Shown: positions 1 to 9,048, counted from the stretch's first letter. The stretch is DNA of 64,000 nucleotides from Flavobacterium pectinovorum (GCF_900142715.1 NZ_FRBX01000001.1:620001-684000), one strand, 5' to 3'. Made by a program: numbers and translations. The notes: generated from the letters alone by a model not told the origin.

Positions 1-483
1 ATCGACACCGGAAACAGAATAAGTAACATTTTTAATTATAATGTTATGACTATATCCATTAATTCTAGTAGCATTATTAGCGTCAGGTTCTGTTGCTGTT
101 TGTACGGTTTTTATTTCTATTAACCCTGATTTAGCATACCATTCATCGATAACTTTAGGTGATGTTGGCGGTATCAAACTACAAATGTATGTGCCTGCTA
201 TTGTTCCGTCATAACCTCTGTAAACAAGTCTGTAAGTACTATTGTCAATATTATATTGATTTGGCACATCTATAGGTGTCGGGTTTTCCGGAAAAGTATT
301 TTCAGGTACTTGCAATAGTAATGATTCCTGAGTTTTAAGTTTATAAACCAATAAATTCTCATCAGTACAGCTTGCAGAGTTTGTAATTGTACTAAAGTCA
401 ACGTTATCAACAGTTATATCACCATCATCGCAGCCATTTAATAAAAATGCGAATAACAGTAAGCTTGCATATTTTCTCATCAT
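1..483 (-). CDS. Lipoprotein, 3' end outside window
   Basis: The reading frame runs from ATG at 483 (or the adjacent ATG at 480) leftward off the window edge without a stop. The N-terminus has two basic residues, a hydrophobic stretch and the lipobox LLNGC, followed by an acidic CDDGD, so it should be a lipid-anchored envelope protein exported by Sec and processed by signal peptidase II. The visible 160 or so residues contain several Thr/Asn/Pro-rich stretches and match no family I recognise. A -7 box (TATTTTTG) lies 15 bases upstream. It is divergent from the cysteine desulfurase gene. The function is unknown and the C-terminus cannot be judged. Confidence 0.75.
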   Translation of the reverse strand, partial: MMRKYASLLLFAFLLNGCDDGDITVDNVDFSTITNSASCTDENLLVYKLKTQESLLLQVPENTFPENPTPIDVPNQYNIDNSTYRLVYRGYDGTIAGTYICSLIPPTSPKVIDEWYAKSGLIEIKTVQTATEPDANNATRINGYSHNIIIKNVTYSVSGVD

Positions 484-497
484 AATTTTATTTGGGT

Positions 498-505
498 CAA
501 AAATA
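498..505 (-). promoter_or_regulatory. -7 promoter box of the lipoprotein gene
   Basis: Read on the minus strand this is TATTTTTG, matching the Bacteroidota -7 consensus TAnnTTTG, 15 bases before the start codon. No convincing -33 TTTG was found at the usual distance. Confidence 0.4.
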
Positions 506-553
506 GTGAAAAATTTGGCAAATGATATTTAAGAATTCACAATTGATATTTCT

Positions 554-561
554 TAACTTTG
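554..561 (+). promoter_or_regulatory. -7 promoter box of the cysteine desulfurase gene
   Basis: TAACTTTG matches TAnnTTTG and ends only five bases before the ATG at 567. The expected transcription start would fall at or next to the start codon, so the message could be leaderless or nearly so. It also argues against the upstream in-frame ATG at 522. Confidence 0.5.
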
Positions 562-566
562 CACTA

Positions 567-1691
567 ATGAAAAAAGTATATCTCGATAACGCCTCAACTA
601 CAGCCATGCGACCTGAAGTTATTCAGGAAATGACAAAAGTGATGACTGAAGATTTTGGTAATCCTTCATCTACGCACAGTTTTGGACGAAATGGAAAAAC
701 TATTTTAGAACTTTCCAGAAAAAGTATTGCTAAACAGTTAAATTGTTCTGCACAGGAAATTATATTTACATCCGGCGGTACAGAAGCTGATAACTGGATT
801 CTTCGTTCGGCTGTTGAAGATTTGAAAGTAACCCGTATTATAACTTCAAAAATTGAACATCATGCGGTTTTATATGCCGTTTTAGCTTTACAATCAGATT
901 ATGGTATTCAGGTTGATTATGTTGATGTAAATCATGACGGAAGTATCGATTTAACCCATTTATCAAGTTTATTATCTGAGGATAAAAAAACTATTGTCAG
1001 TTTAATGCACGTAAACAACGAAACAGGCGCTATTTTAGATCTTGACAGAGTTAGTGTTATTTGCAGGCAATACAATACTTTATTTCATTCAGATACTGTT
1101 CAGTCTGTGGGTAAAACCGAAATCGATTTGCAAAAAACTACTGTTGACTTTATTGTTGCCAGCGCGCACAAATTTCATGGGCCAAAAGGAATTGGTTTTG
1201 TTTTTATTCGTAAAAACTCAGGTTTGCAGCCATTAATTTTTGGTGGAGAACAGGAAAAAGGACTTCGCGCAGGAACCGAAGCGGTACATCAAATTGCCGG
1301 AATGGCAAAAGCGTTGTCTGTTACCTATGAAAATTTAGAGGAAGAAAGAAAATATATTTCCGACTTGAAAATGTATCTTATTCAACAATTAGAAATTCAT
1401 TTTCCGGGTTTTAGAATTAACGGTAAAAAAGAAGATTTCTATAATATCATCAATATCATTTTGCCTTTTTCTGAAGATAAAACTTCGATGTTATTATTTA
1501 GTCTGGATATGAAGGGCATTGCCGTTTCCAGAGGAAGCGCCTGCCAGTCAGGAAGTATAAAGCCTTCGCATGTTTTAAAAGAAATGCTTTCGGAAACGGA
1601 TTTAAAATTACCAAATCTTCGAATTTCATTTAGTCATTATAATACCAAAGAAGATATTGATTGGCTGATTCAAAGTTTGAAAACTCTTTAA
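567..1691 (+). CDS. Cysteine desulfurase (NifS/IscS type)
   Basis: This PLP enzyme takes sulfur from L-cysteine to give alanine and an enzyme persulfide, for Fe-S cluster or thio-cofactor assembly. The start at 567 gives 374 residues beginning MKKVYLDNASTT, the standard family start; the open frame extends back to 522 but with an atypical leader. The Schiff-base lysine lies in ASAHKFHGPKG near residue 201, and the active-site cysteine in SRGSACQSGS near residue 326 sits in the loop typical of class I enzymes. No iscU or suf genes are adjacent, so its sulfur acceptor cannot be read from context; tRNA thiolation is an alternative role. A short repeat begins right after the stop codon. Confidence 0.93.
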   Translation: MKKVYLDNASTTAMRPEVIQEMTKVMTEDFGNPSSTHSFGRNGKTILELSRKSIAKQLNCSAQEIIFTSGGTEADNWILRSAVEDLKVTRIITSKIEHHAVLYAVLALQSDYGIQVDYVDVNHDGSIDLTHLSSLLSEDKKTIVSLMHVNNETGAILDLDRVSVICRQYNTLFHSDTVQSVGKTEIDLQKTTVDFIVASAHKFHGPKGIGFVFIRKNSGLQPLIFGGEQEKGLRAGTEAVHQIAGMAKALSVTYENLEEERKYISDLKMYLIQQLEIHFPGFRINGKKEDFYNIINIILPFSEDKTSMLLFSLDMKGIAVSRGSACQSGSIKPSHVLKEMLSETDLKLPNLRISFSHYNTKEDIDWLIQSLKTL

Positions 1692-1727
1692 AAAGGTACA
1701 AAGAGACAGAGTTGCAAAGGTTCAAAG
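1692..1727 (+). repeat. GGTTCAAAG-family intergenic repeat
   Basis: The stretch after the cysteine desulfurase stop reads AAAGGTACAAAG, then GTTGCAAAGGTTCAAAG. Similar text recurs at 39266-39294, 39358-39394 (minus strand), 53035-53075 and 62018-62155. It begins one base after the stop codon, on the sense strand of the gene. Confidence 0.7.
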
Positions 1728-1780
1728 ATTTTAGAGTGTAGATTTTATAATCTAAAATCTACACTCTAAAATCTAAAATT
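1726..1780. repeat. 22-bp inverted repeat built from TAAAATC-type units
   Basis: Positions 1726-1747 and 1753-1774 are perfect reverse complements with a five-base loop, between two convergent genes. Units related to the heptamer TAAAATC recur here and form the 14-copy array at 46786-46883. The hairpin may act as a bidirectional terminator for the cysteine desulfurase gene and tsaC, though it has no long pure T run. Confidence 0.7.
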
Positions 1781-2348
1781 ATTTACGAATCACTTTTACC
1801 TGCGAATCGTTTGTTAGTTTTATAATCGTAGAAGGTTTTCCTGCAACTTTATCCTGATTTAATTTTACAACATAATCAACACCTTTAACAATTTCAGGGT
1901 TAATATCTTTAAATGCAATTGGAGTTGGCTGTCCAGAAATATTAGCCGAAGTCGAAACCAATGGTTTTTTCATTCTTTCTAATAATTTAAAGCAAAAAGG
2001 TTCTTTTACTACACGAACTCCCAATGAATTATCTGCTGCAATAATATTTGGAGCGACATTTCTTGGTTCATCCAAAATTAAGGTAGTTGGTTTCTCAGAC
2101 AAATCTAAAATTTGCCAGGCAACTTCAGGAATATTTTTAAAAACATTGTACATCATTTTTTCGCCATTCATCAAAACAATCATGCTTTGTGTTTCGGCAC
2201 GCTGTTTAAGTTTGTATATTTTGGCAACAGCTTCAGGATTTGTAGCATCACAACCAATTCCCCACACGGTATCAGTTGGGTAAAGTATTATTCCGCCTTC
2301 TTTAATAACTTCATAAGCATTTATTATCTCCTGATTCAGATTTTCCAT
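1779..2348 (-). CDS. tsaC: L-threonylcarbamoyladenylate synthase (Sua5/YrdC/TsaC)
   Basis: This cytosolic enzyme makes threonylcarbamoyl-AMP from threonine, bicarbonate and ATP for the t6A37 modification of tRNAs reading ANN codons. The 189-residue protein is a stand-alone YrdC domain without the Sua5 C-terminal extension. Visible signatures are GGIILYPTDTVWGIGCDATN near residues 18-37, the KLKQR basic patch near 48, and STSANISGQPT near 133-143. The start at 2348 precedes the expected N-terminal helix. A -7 box lies at 2377-2384 on the minus strand. It is convergent with the cysteine desulfurase gene; the gap holds a strong inverted repeat. Confidence 0.93.
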   Translation of the reverse strand: MENLNQEIINAYEVIKEGGIILYPTDTVWGIGCDATNPEAVAKIYKLKQRAETQSMIVLMNGEKMMYNVFKNIPEVAWQILDLSEKPTTLILDEPRNVAPNIIAADNSLGVRVVKEPFCFKLLERMKKPLVSTSANISGQPTPIAFKDINPEIVKGVDYVVKLNQDKVAGKPSTIIKLTNDSQVKVIRK

Positions 2349-2376
2349 AACAACAATATATTTAATAAAAGTGGCG

Positions 2377-2384
2377 CAAAGATA
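2377..2384 (-). promoter_or_regulatory. -7 promoter box of tsaC
   Basis: On the minus strand it reads TATCTTTG, matching TAnnTTTG, 28 bases before the tsaC start. The rest of the 2349-2561 gap shows nothing else I can name. Confidence 0.45.
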
Positions 2385-2561
2385 CTAATAAACTCTAAGA
2401 ATCTGATGTGTTAATAGTATTCGAATATGTATGTAAAAAGCATTTTATTAATGTACGTTTGTACTTTGTTTATTGGATGTAACAAATTTGTTTGAAAATT
2501 AGTACAGTCATTTTAAACATTTATTTTTAAATGTAAAATATATAAAAAAGTAAATTTAGGA

Positions 2562-3689
2562 ATGAAGATAATACTCGATTCACAAGCTTTTAATTATCAA
2601 AAATATGGAGGCGTTTCAAGATATTATACAGAGATATTTTCTGTTTTATCCCGAAATCCCGATGTAGAAGTTATTATACCATGGTTTTACACTAAAAACA
2701 TTTATTATAAAGAAAGTGTCTTATATAATAGCAGACAAAAAAAGCATAATTCTTTTCTGGAACTTCTATCTAAACTTGGAATAAGTATTCGAAAAAAAAG
2801 CAAAAAATTAAATTATGCAAGAACAATAAACGAAGGTTTATCAGGAAGCAATTTTGATTTGTTTATTCCAACGTATTATGATCCTTATTTTTTAAATTAT
2901 ATAGACAATAAACCTTTTGTATTAACAGTTTATGATATGATTCATGAATTGTTTCCACAGTATTTTTCAGATGCAGATAAAATGGCAACAAATAAGTTGT
3001 TATTAATAGAAAAAGCAACAAAAATAATTGCCGTTTCTCAAAATACGAAAAATGATATTTTACGTTTATATCCACATATAGAAGAAGAAAAAATAGAAGT
3101 GGTTTATCATGGAACCTCAATCAATGTAAATGAAAACATAGCAGTGGATTTGCCATCTAATTATATTTTATTTGTTGGATCCAGAGCAGATTATAAAAAT
3201 TTTATTTTTCTGGCTGATGCCATCAAAGAGCTTTTAAAGAAGAATTCGAATTTGTATTTAGTTTGCGCTGGTGGCGGAAATTTTAATAAAGCTGAGAATG
3301 ACCTTATAAAAGAAATTGGTTTAGAAAATCAAATTATTCAGAAAGATTTTGAAGAAGAAGAGTTGGGCAGTTTTTATAAAAATGCAAAATGTTTTGTTTT
3401 TCCATCTCTGTATGAAGGATTTGGAATTCCGGTTTTAGAAGCTATGGCTTGTGGATGTCCTGTTGTTTTAGGAAATCATAGTTCGTTTCCTGAAGTTGCA
3501 GGAAATGCCGGTGTATATTTTGATGTAAATAGTAAAGAAGATTTAAAAAATAAAATTAATGATCTTCTGGAAAATGATGCTTTAAGAGCAAATTTTGCTG
3601 TAAAAGGATTGGAACAAAGCAAGAAATTTAATTGGGAAAATGCAGCTTTGCAATGTTTGGCTGTGTATCAAAAAGCATTGAAGAAATAA
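2562..3689 (+). CDS. Glycosyltransferase, GT4-like (GT-B fold)
   Basis: A retaining glycosyltransferase expected to move a sugar from a nucleotide donor to a growing glycan or lipid-linked acceptor at the inner membrane. The 375-residue protein starts with MKIILDSQAFNYQKYGGVSRYY, where the GG turn is the usual donor-domain loop. The C-terminal half carries FVGSRADYKNF near 204 and the EGFGIPVLEAMACG signature near 286-299, containing the EX7E pattern of GT4. It is the first of four co-directional genes (spacings 8, 5 and 34 bases) in a glycan cluster; the leader contains no clear promoter box. Donor and acceptor cannot be deduced. Confidence 0.88.
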   Translation: MKIILDSQAFNYQKYGGVSRYYTEIFSVLSRNPDVEVIIPWFYTKNIYYKESVLYNSRQKKHNSFLELLSKLGISIRKKSKKLNYARTINEGLSGSNFDLFIPTYYDPYFLNYIDNKPFVLTVYDMIHELFPQYFSDADKMATNKLLLIEKATKIIAVSQNTKNDILRLYPHIEEEKIEVVYHGTSINVNENIAVDLPSNYILFVGSRADYKNFIFLADAIKELLKKNSNLYLVCAGGGNFNKAENDLIKEIGLENQIIQKDFEEEELGSFYKNAKCFVFPSLYEGFGIPVLEAMACGCPVVLGNHSSFPEVAGNAGVYFDVNSKEDLKNKINDLLENDALRANFAVKGLEQSKKFNWENAALQCLAVYQKALKK

Positions 3690-3697
3690 TCTGAAAA

Positions 3698-4627
3698 ATG
3701 AATAACTACAAAACAAAATCAGCGGTATTATTTTTAATTTTTAACAGGTCGGATGTAACTGAATTAGTTTTTGAACAAATTAGAAATAACAGACCTTCTA
3801 AGTTATACATAGCTGCAGATGGAGCAAGAAAAGACAGGCCAAATGAAATAGAAATTTGCAATGAAACCAGGGCAATTACAGCAAAAATTGATTGGGATTG
3901 TGAGGTTAAAACATTATTTAGAGAGGAAAATTTAGGTTGTAAATACGCTGTTTCATCTGCTATTGACTGGTTTTTTGAAAATGAAGAAGAAGGAATTATT
4001 TTAGAAGATGATTGTTTGCCCTCTGAAGATTTTTTTGTTTTTTGTGATGCTATGCTCGAAAAATACAGATTTGATACAAGAATAAGACATATTGGAGGTA
4101 CCAATTTACAAATGGGTCAAAAACGTGGAAATGATAGTTATTATTTTTCAAATTTAACTCATGTTTGGGGCTGGGCATCCTGGAGAAGAGCATGGATTGA
4201 TTATGATGTCGAATTAGCGAAATACAAAAGTGCTGATATTGAGAATACTTTCAAATTTATTTTTAATAATATCATTGTAGTAGAAAGCTGGAGAAGCATT
4301 TTTAATAAATTATTGAAAAATGAAATCGACACTTGGGATTATCAATGGACAATAACGAATTTTTTTAATAATGGCTTGTCGATTATTCCAAACGTAAATT
4401 TGATCAGTAATATTGGTTTTGGTGCAAATGCTACACATACAGACAATTCTAATGATGCTTTTTCGAATCTGAAAACCGAAAAACTTTTGCAGATAACTCA
4501 TCCATTAGTAATGCTTCCTAATAAAGAGGCCGATTTTTTTACTTTAAACAGAGAGTTTAAAGTAAAAAAAAGAAAGAGAAAAAAAATGTGGAGAAAATTA
4601 AAATTTTGGAAAAAATATAATAATTAA
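3698..4627 (+). CDS. Nucleotide-sugar transferase, GT2-like (GT-A fold)
   Basis: A 309-residue protein starting eight bases after the GT4 gene. The N-terminal FLIFNRSDV segment near residue 12, the AADGARKDRP turn near 38, ENLGCKYAVSSA near 87 and the metal-binding ILEDDCLPSEDFF near 110-122 are what is expected of a GT-A transferase of the sort often annotated as nucleotide-diphospho-sugar transferase. The C-terminus is highly basic (KVKKRKRKKMWRKLKFWKK), probably docking the protein on the anionic inner membrane. It is likely co-transcribed with its neighbours. The substrate is unknown. Confidence 0.8.
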   Translation: MNNYKTKSAVLFLIFNRSDVTELVFEQIRNNRPSKLYIAADGARKDRPNEIEICNETRAITAKIDWDCEVKTLFREENLGCKYAVSSAIDWFFENEEEGIILEDDCLPSEDFFVFCDAMLEKYRFDTRIRHIGGTNLQMGQKRGNDSYYFSNLTHVWGWASWRRAWIDYDVELAKYKSADIENTFKFIFNNIIVVESWRSIFNKLLKNEIDTWDYQWTITNFFNNGLSIIPNVNLISNIGFGANATHTDNSNDAFSNLKTEKLLQITHPLVMLPNKEADFFTLNREFKVKKRKRKKMWRKLKFWKKYNN

Positions 4628-4632
4628 TTGAT

Positions 4633-5454
4633 ATGAGTAAAGTATCTGTTATAACAGTAAATTTTAACGATAAAAAAGGATTAAGCAAAACGCTGGAAAG
4701 TGTAACCAACCAAACGTATAAAGATTTTGAATTTATTGTAATAGACGGAGGAAGTAATGATGGAAGCAAAGAATTAATAGAACAATATCAGGATAAAATT
4801 ACACATTGGGTCAGCGAAAAAGACAATGGTGTTTTTAACGCTATGAATAAAGGAATTAAAATCGCTACCGGAGATTTTGTGATTTTTATGAATGGTGGAG
4901 ATTGTTTTTATAATAATTCGGTATTAGAAGATACTATTCCGGATTTTACATCAGAATATGATATTTATTATGGTGATAATTATAAAGAAAGTAATGGTTC
5001 GAAAAGATTAAAAACATATCCTGAAAAATTAAGTTTTTCTTTTTTTTATAATAGTTCAATAAATCATCAGTCGACTTTTATAAGAAAAACGCTTTTTGAT
5101 GATTATTTCTATTATAATGAAAACTATAAAATTGCATCAGATTGGGAATTTTTTATTTATGCAATATGCTATAAAAATGTTTCTTATAAATATTTGAAGA
5201 GAACAATTGCTATTTATGATTTTACCGGAATTTCTTCAAATCCAAAGTTTAGGGATTTATATAATGAAGAGAAAAAAATAACTTTTCAAAAATATTTTCC
5301 AGCTTTTATGGAGGATTATAAAGAAGTAGAAGTTTTAAATTCAAAAAGATTCTTACAATTTCAGCATATTAAAAATTTTACAGTTCCCTGGAAACTATTA
5401 AAAGCTTTTATTAGCTTATTATTACTATTTTTGCCTAAAACCCCTAACAAGTAA
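4633..5454 (+). CDS. Glycosyltransferase family 2
   Basis: An inverting GT-A transferase of 273 residues. It shows the family start VSVITVNFNDKKGLSKTLES, then DFEFIVIDGGSNDGS near 33-47, NGVFNAMNKGI near 66-76, and a metal-binding turn FMNGGD near 87. The QST..R motif in the second half fits the acceptor-side region. It begins five bases after the preceding transferase gene, so the two are probably translated from one message. The last 20 residues are hydrophobic and basic, suggesting membrane association. It most resembles the WcaE/LPS-branch transferases, but the sugar is not deducible. Confidence 0.9.
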   Translation: MSKVSVITVNFNDKKGLSKTLESVTNQTYKDFEFIVIDGGSNDGSKELIEQYQDKITHWVSEKDNGVFNAMNKGIKIATGDFVIFMNGGDCFYNNSVLEDTIPDFTSEYDIYYGDNYKESNGSKRLKTYPEKLSFSFFYNSSINHQSTFIRKTLFDDYFYYNENYKIASDWEFFIYAICYKNVSYKYLKRTIAIYDFTGISSNPKFRDLYNEEKKITFQKYFPAFMEDYKEVEVLNSKRFLQFQHIKNFTVPWKLLKAFISLLLLFLPKTPNK

Positions 5455-5488
5455 TTTCAATTTATACTCTTTCCTGAATATAGAATTT

Positions 5489-6352
5489 ATGAAAAAAATA
5501 CATGTAGGCTTTTTGTTTTCGCACGATTATGAAAAATTAAAATTATCCATCCCACCGGTTTATGCTGCATCTGACAGAATATTTATTGCGATAGATGAAA
5601 ATTATATTACATGGTCTGGAAATAAGTTTGAGGTTGATCCTGATTTTTTTGAATGGCTTAAAGAAATAGATACCGACAATAAAATCGAGATTTATAGGGA
5701 TAATTTTTACGTGCCGTCTTTAACCGAAATAGAGATGGATACCCGCGAGCGCCATTTGCTTTCCCTAAAAATGGGAATTGGAAATTGGCTTGTTCAGGTA
5801 GATAGTGATGAGTACTTTTTTGATTTTGAAAAGTTTGTTTTAGATTTAAGAAAACACGATCATTATCTGGATAATCCCGAAAAAAATAAAATTCAAATAG
5901 CCGCTTTCTGGGTTATACTATACAAATATACAGACAATGGAATTTTGTATGTTGATTTGCCAATGAAAGCAATATTTGCAACAAATTATCCTAACTATAA
6001 CTTAGCCAGAAGAACAAGTTCTCGTGTCATTTATACCAATAATATTGTTTTGCACGAATCTTTGTCAAGAACAGAGAAAGAATTGCGTTTTAAATTAGAA
6101 AACTGGGGGCATAAACGTCAGGTTAATGCCGGATTTATTGATAAGTGGATTAAAGTAAACGAAAAAAATTATACTGAACTTAGAGATTTTTATTACATAG
6201 AACCGAACCGCTGGAAAAAACTAAATTATTTTCCGAGCAGAGATTTGAAAGAAATCAAGGATTTTGTAGTAAATTCTAAAGTATTGACCATTTCACCAGT
6301 TTACTTAGCTTTGAAGAACTTTGGACAATGGTTTAAATTTTTATTTAAATAA
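5489..6352 (+). CDS. Probable glycosyltransferase, GT2-like
   Basis: A 287-residue protein, fourth gene of the plus-strand cluster, 34 bases after the GT2 gene. I do not recognise the exact family. Features that fit a GT-A transferase are the N-terminal FLFSHDYEKL and IFIAIDENY strands, the RERHLLSLKMGIGNWLVQVD segment followed by SDEYFF (a DxD-type acidic turn near residue 111), and HESLSR and KLENWGHKRQVN further on, resembling the acceptor region of GT2-like branch enzymes. The C-terminus (LKNFGQWFKFLFK) is amphipathic and basic, as in the two genes upstream. It is tail-to-tail with the next gene, with one base between them. Confidence 0.6.
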   Translation: MKKIHVGFLFSHDYEKLKLSIPPVYAASDRIFIAIDENYITWSGNKFEVDPDFFEWLKEIDTDNKIEIYRDNFYVPSLTEIEMDTRERHLLSLKMGIGNWLVQVDSDEYFFDFEKFVLDLRKHDHYLDNPEKNKIQIAAFWVILYKYTDNGILYVDLPMKAIFATNYPNYNLARRTSSRVIYTNNIVLHESLSRTEKELRFKLENWGHKRQVNAGFIDKWIKVNEKNYTELRDFYYIEPNRWKKLNYFPSRDLKEIKDFVVNSKVLTISPVYLALKNFGQWFKFLFK

Positions 6353-6353
6353 A

Positions 6354-7430
6354 TTAATATAAAATATCATTGTAAACTTTTAAATAAGCAGCAGCTGCTT
6401 CTTTCCAATTAAAGCTGGCAGCTCTGTCTTTTAAAAGCGTCTGACATTCAATTTTATTGTTTTCATGATAATTCAATCCTTCAAAAAGAACTGTTTTCAT
6501 GTAGTCAGGATCAAAATTAGTCCAATAATTGGCTGCATTTCCGCCAATTTCCGGTAAAGAAGTTTTATCAGATAGAAATACAGGCTTTCCAAAACTCATT
6601 GCTTCGATAGGAGGAAGTCCGAAACCTTCTCTTATTGAAGGAAATAGAAAAGCAACACAATTTTTCATGTAAAATTGCTTGCCCTCATCACTTACCCTTC
6701 CGGTTAAAAACACTTGGTTTCCAAGACCATTATCGGCAATTAATTTTTTTATTACTGCGCCATATTCTTTCGTATCATTTCCTGAAATTATTAAGTTAAA
6801 ATCTTTTACAGACTTCATCATGTTAATAATTGCGATATAATTTTTTCGCTCAATAAAGTCACCAATTGTATAAAAAAATGGTTTGTCGACAGGAACCTTA
6901 CTAACAAAATTAGATGTATCTAATAAAGTAGATATTGGGTTTCCGTTATAGATTATATATTCGGGAACATCCGGAATTTTAAAATAGTCATGTGTTTGTT
7001 TTTTTGCAAATTCAGAAATATAAGTAATTGCAGTAGCTCTTTCCAGTTTTTCTTTAAATAAGCAATTTCTTTTGTGATCCATATCTTTAGATATTTCCTC
7101 AACAAAATTTACATCATGAATCGTTAATAAATATTTTGTATTTGTACGCGGTTCAATTTTAGTGTTTTGATTTACAGCATGCCATAAATCATACTTGCCA
7201 AAAGGTCTAAAGGACTTGTACCTGTGAAAAGATCTGTATTGGTGGTATTTGAATTTGTCTCCAAATTCATTTTTAAGTAAATTCGGTTTCCCGGAATTAA
7301 GGTAGATTTTTAAGTTGTCAAAAGAAAGTTGTTCCATACCTTTAATTAATTCATAATTAAAAGTTCCTAACCCGGTTGCTCGGTTATTTATGTTATGAGT
7401 TTCTAAAAAAACACTCTTTTGCTGTGACAT
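6354..7430 (-). CDS. Glycosyltransferase, GT4-like
   Basis: A 358-residue GT-B transferase. The N-terminal domain contains NNRATGLGTFNYELIKG near 15-31 with the expected glycine loop, and the C-terminal donor domain has FYTIGDFIERKNY near 186-198 and EGFGLPPIEAMSFG near 269-282 with the EX7E pattern. LPEIGGNAANYW follows, as in other mannosyl/glucosyl transferases. It reads opposite to the first four genes of the cluster and is divergent from the kinase-like gene at 7514. The donor and acceptor are unknown. Confidence 0.88.
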   Translation of the reverse strand: MSQQKSVFLETHNINNRATGLGTFNYELIKGMEQLSFDNLKIYLNSGKPNLLKNEFGDKFKYHQYRSFHRYKSFRPFGKYDLWHAVNQNTKIEPRTNTKYLLTIHDVNFVEEISKDMDHKRNCLFKEKLERATAITYISEFAKKQTHDYFKIPDVPEYIIYNGNPISTLLDTSNFVSKVPVDKPFFYTIGDFIERKNYIAIINMMKSVKDFNLIISGNDTKEYGAVIKKLIADNGLGNQVFLTGRVSDEGKQFYMKNCVAFLFPSIREGFGLPPIEAMSFGKPVFLSDKTSLPEIGGNAANYWTNFDPDYMKTVLFEGLNYHENNKIECQTLLKDRAASFNWKEAAAAYLKVYNDILY

Positions 7431-7462
7431 TACTTAATTTTTTCACGAAAATACAATATTAA

Positions 7463-7493
7463 TTTGATGTGTTAAATTGTATATGTATTTTTG
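7463..7493 (+). promoter_or_regulatory. Promoter of the Kdo-kinase-like gene
   Basis: TTTG at 7463-7466, a 19-base spacer and TATTTTTG at 7486-7493 match both halves of the Bacteroidota sigma-factor consensus. The expected transcript starts near 7499, 15 bases before ATG 7514. It therefore favours 7514 over the in-frame ATG at 7469, which lies inside the promoter. Confidence 0.6.
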
Positions 7494-7513
7494 TTGTTCA
7501 TAAAAATATACTG

Positions 7514-8281
7514 ATGAATTTTAAAGTAAATCCCGCTTTTGAAAATAGTACCCTATCTGTACTTGATAATATTAAAACGTTTAATAATTCAGGAACTCTT
7601 TTTGGAAATGGTGATCGAAATAAAATAAAATTGTTTGAACTGAACGGAACAACAATTAATATCAAATCTTTTAAAATACCAAATATCGTAAATAAAATTG
7701 CTTACAAATATTTTCGAAAGTCAAAAGCAAGACGTTCGTTTGAATTTGCAACTATTTTATTAGAAAAAGGTATTGGAACTCCGCAGCCAATTGCATTTCT
7801 TGAAAATTTTAATGCTATTGGGTTAAAAGACAGTTATTATGCAAGTGAGCATTTAATTACTGAATTGACCTATAGAGAACTAGTAGAAATTCCTGATTAT
7901 CCGGATCATGATAACATATTAAGACAGTTTTCGAAATTTACTTTCGATTTGCATCAAAAAGGGGTTGAATTTTTAGATCATTCGCCAGGAAATACTTTAA
8001 TCAAAAAAACGACTGACAATAAATATGATTTTTTTCTGGTTGATTTAAACCGAATGAACTTTCATGCAGATATGACTTTTGAACAGCGCATGAATAATTT
8101 TAGACGCTTAACGCCTCATAAAGAAATGATTGCAGTTATGAGTAATGAATATGCAAAGTTTTATAAAGATAAAACAGAAGCTGAAATTTTCGACACTATG
8201 TGGAAAGCAACGGTAGATTTTCAAGAAGAATTCGCCAGAAAGAAAAGACTGAAAAAGAAGCTTAAATTTTGGAAGTCTTAG
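7514..8281 (+). CDS. Kdo/heptose kinase-like protein (InaA/KdkA type)
   Basis: A protein-kinase-fold enzyme expected to phosphorylate a Kdo or heptose of the lipopolysaccharide inner core on the cytoplasmic side. From the promoter-supported start it has 255 residues. The catalytic loop is FLDHSPGNTL near residues 154-163 (HxxxN variant of the kinase loop), and the metal-binding position is the aspartate of LVDLNRMNF near 177. An upstream KARRSFEFATILLEKGI segment fits the helix C region. The C-terminus is basic (RKKRLKKKLKFWKS). It overlaps the 3' end of the convergent WaaE-like gene by 20 bases. Its place among glycosyltransferases supports an LPS role. Confidence 0.82.
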   Translation: MNFKVNPAFENSTLSVLDNIKTFNNSGTLFGNGDRNKIKLFELNGTTINIKSFKIPNIVNKIAYKYFRKSKARRSFEFATILLEKGIGTPQPIAFLENFNAIGLKDSYYASEHLITELTYRELVEIPDYPDHDNILRQFSKFTFDLHQKGVEFLDHSPGNTLIKKTTDNKYDFFLVDLNRMNFHADMTFEQRMNNFRRLTPHKEMIAVMSNEYAKFYKDKTEAEIFDTMWKATVDFQEEFARKKRLKKKLKFWKS

Positions 8282-9047
8282 CTTGTTTAATAATTTTTTT
8301 AAGTTCCTGATAGCGTACAAAAACGCTTAAAGCATTTAAATAACAGATAATAATTCCTTTTCGGCCATCCAGAACTCCTAATCGTAAAAAATACTGATTT
8401 AAAAATTTATAAGCAGGGCGCAGATAGAAATGATAAAAGCTTGGTTTTGTGTTTTTTATAAATTGTTCCTGTGCTTTTAATTTTCCATAAAAAATCATTT
8501 TTTGCTTGTATTCGTTGTAACTGGAATATGAGTAATGATTTAGTTTATGTTTTAATTTTTTTGTTTTTCCGTTTACGATTAATTTTTCATGCACAATTTT
8601 ATTGACATTATAATGTGCATGTTCTTTTTTGAAAAGTCGGATGATTTTATCAGTTTGCCAGCCGCTAAAACGTATTTTTTTGTTTTTGAACATAAAATTT
8701 CGATAAACAAAATAAGCCGAAGCGCTGTCTTTTTGATTTATCGTAAAATCTATTTCTTGTTTAAGTTTAGGCGTCAATCTTTCATCTGCGTCAATAAAAA
8801 GAATCCATGAATTTGTGGCGAGACTTAATGCAAAATTACGTTGTAAGGCAAAATTATCAAATGTGCGCTGAAATATTTTTACATTTTTAAATCCTGATAC
8901 AACCTCAAAAGTTTTATCGGTACTAAAAGAATCTACCACAATTATCTCATCGGCAAAAGCCAAATCATCAAGAAGTGTTTTTATATTCGACTCTTCGTTG
9001 TAAGTAATGATTAAAACTGTTAACCGCTGTTTTTCTGCCAAAATCAT
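8262..9047 (-). CDS. Glycosyltransferase family 2, WaaE/KdtX-like
   Basis: A 261-residue GT2 enzyme resembling beta-glycosyltransferases that decorate the LPS inner core. Landmarks are LTVLIITYNEESNIKTLLD near 9-27, DEIIVVDSFSTDKT near 33-46, FALQRNFAL near 68, and ILFIDADERL near 83-92 with the DxD metal site. The downstream FSGWQTDKIIRLFKK and HEKLIVNGK segments are also as in the WaaE family. It ends inside the 3' end of the kinase-like gene (20-base overlap) and starts one base after the stop of the GT9 gene upstream, so those two are probably one message. The exact sugar is inferred from family only. Confidence 0.87.
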   Translation of the reverse strand: MILAEKQRLTVLIITYNEESNIKTLLDDLAFADEIIVVDSFSTDKTFEVVSGFKNVKIFQRTFDNFALQRNFALSLATNSWILFIDADERLTPKLKQEIDFTINQKDSASAYFVYRNFMFKNKKIRFSGWQTDKIIRLFKKEHAHYNVNKIVHEKLIVNGKTKKLKHKLNHYSYSSYNEYKQKMIFYGKLKAQEQFIKNTKPSFYHFYLRPAYKFLNQYFLRLGVLDGRKGIIICYLNALSVFVRYQELKKIIKQAKTSKI

Positions 9048-9048
9048 T

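Noticed and set aside
3706..4104. 132-residue frame antisense to the second transferase gene
   Set aside because: It is complementary to a gene with clear GT-A motifs and has Ser/Lys-rich antisense composition.
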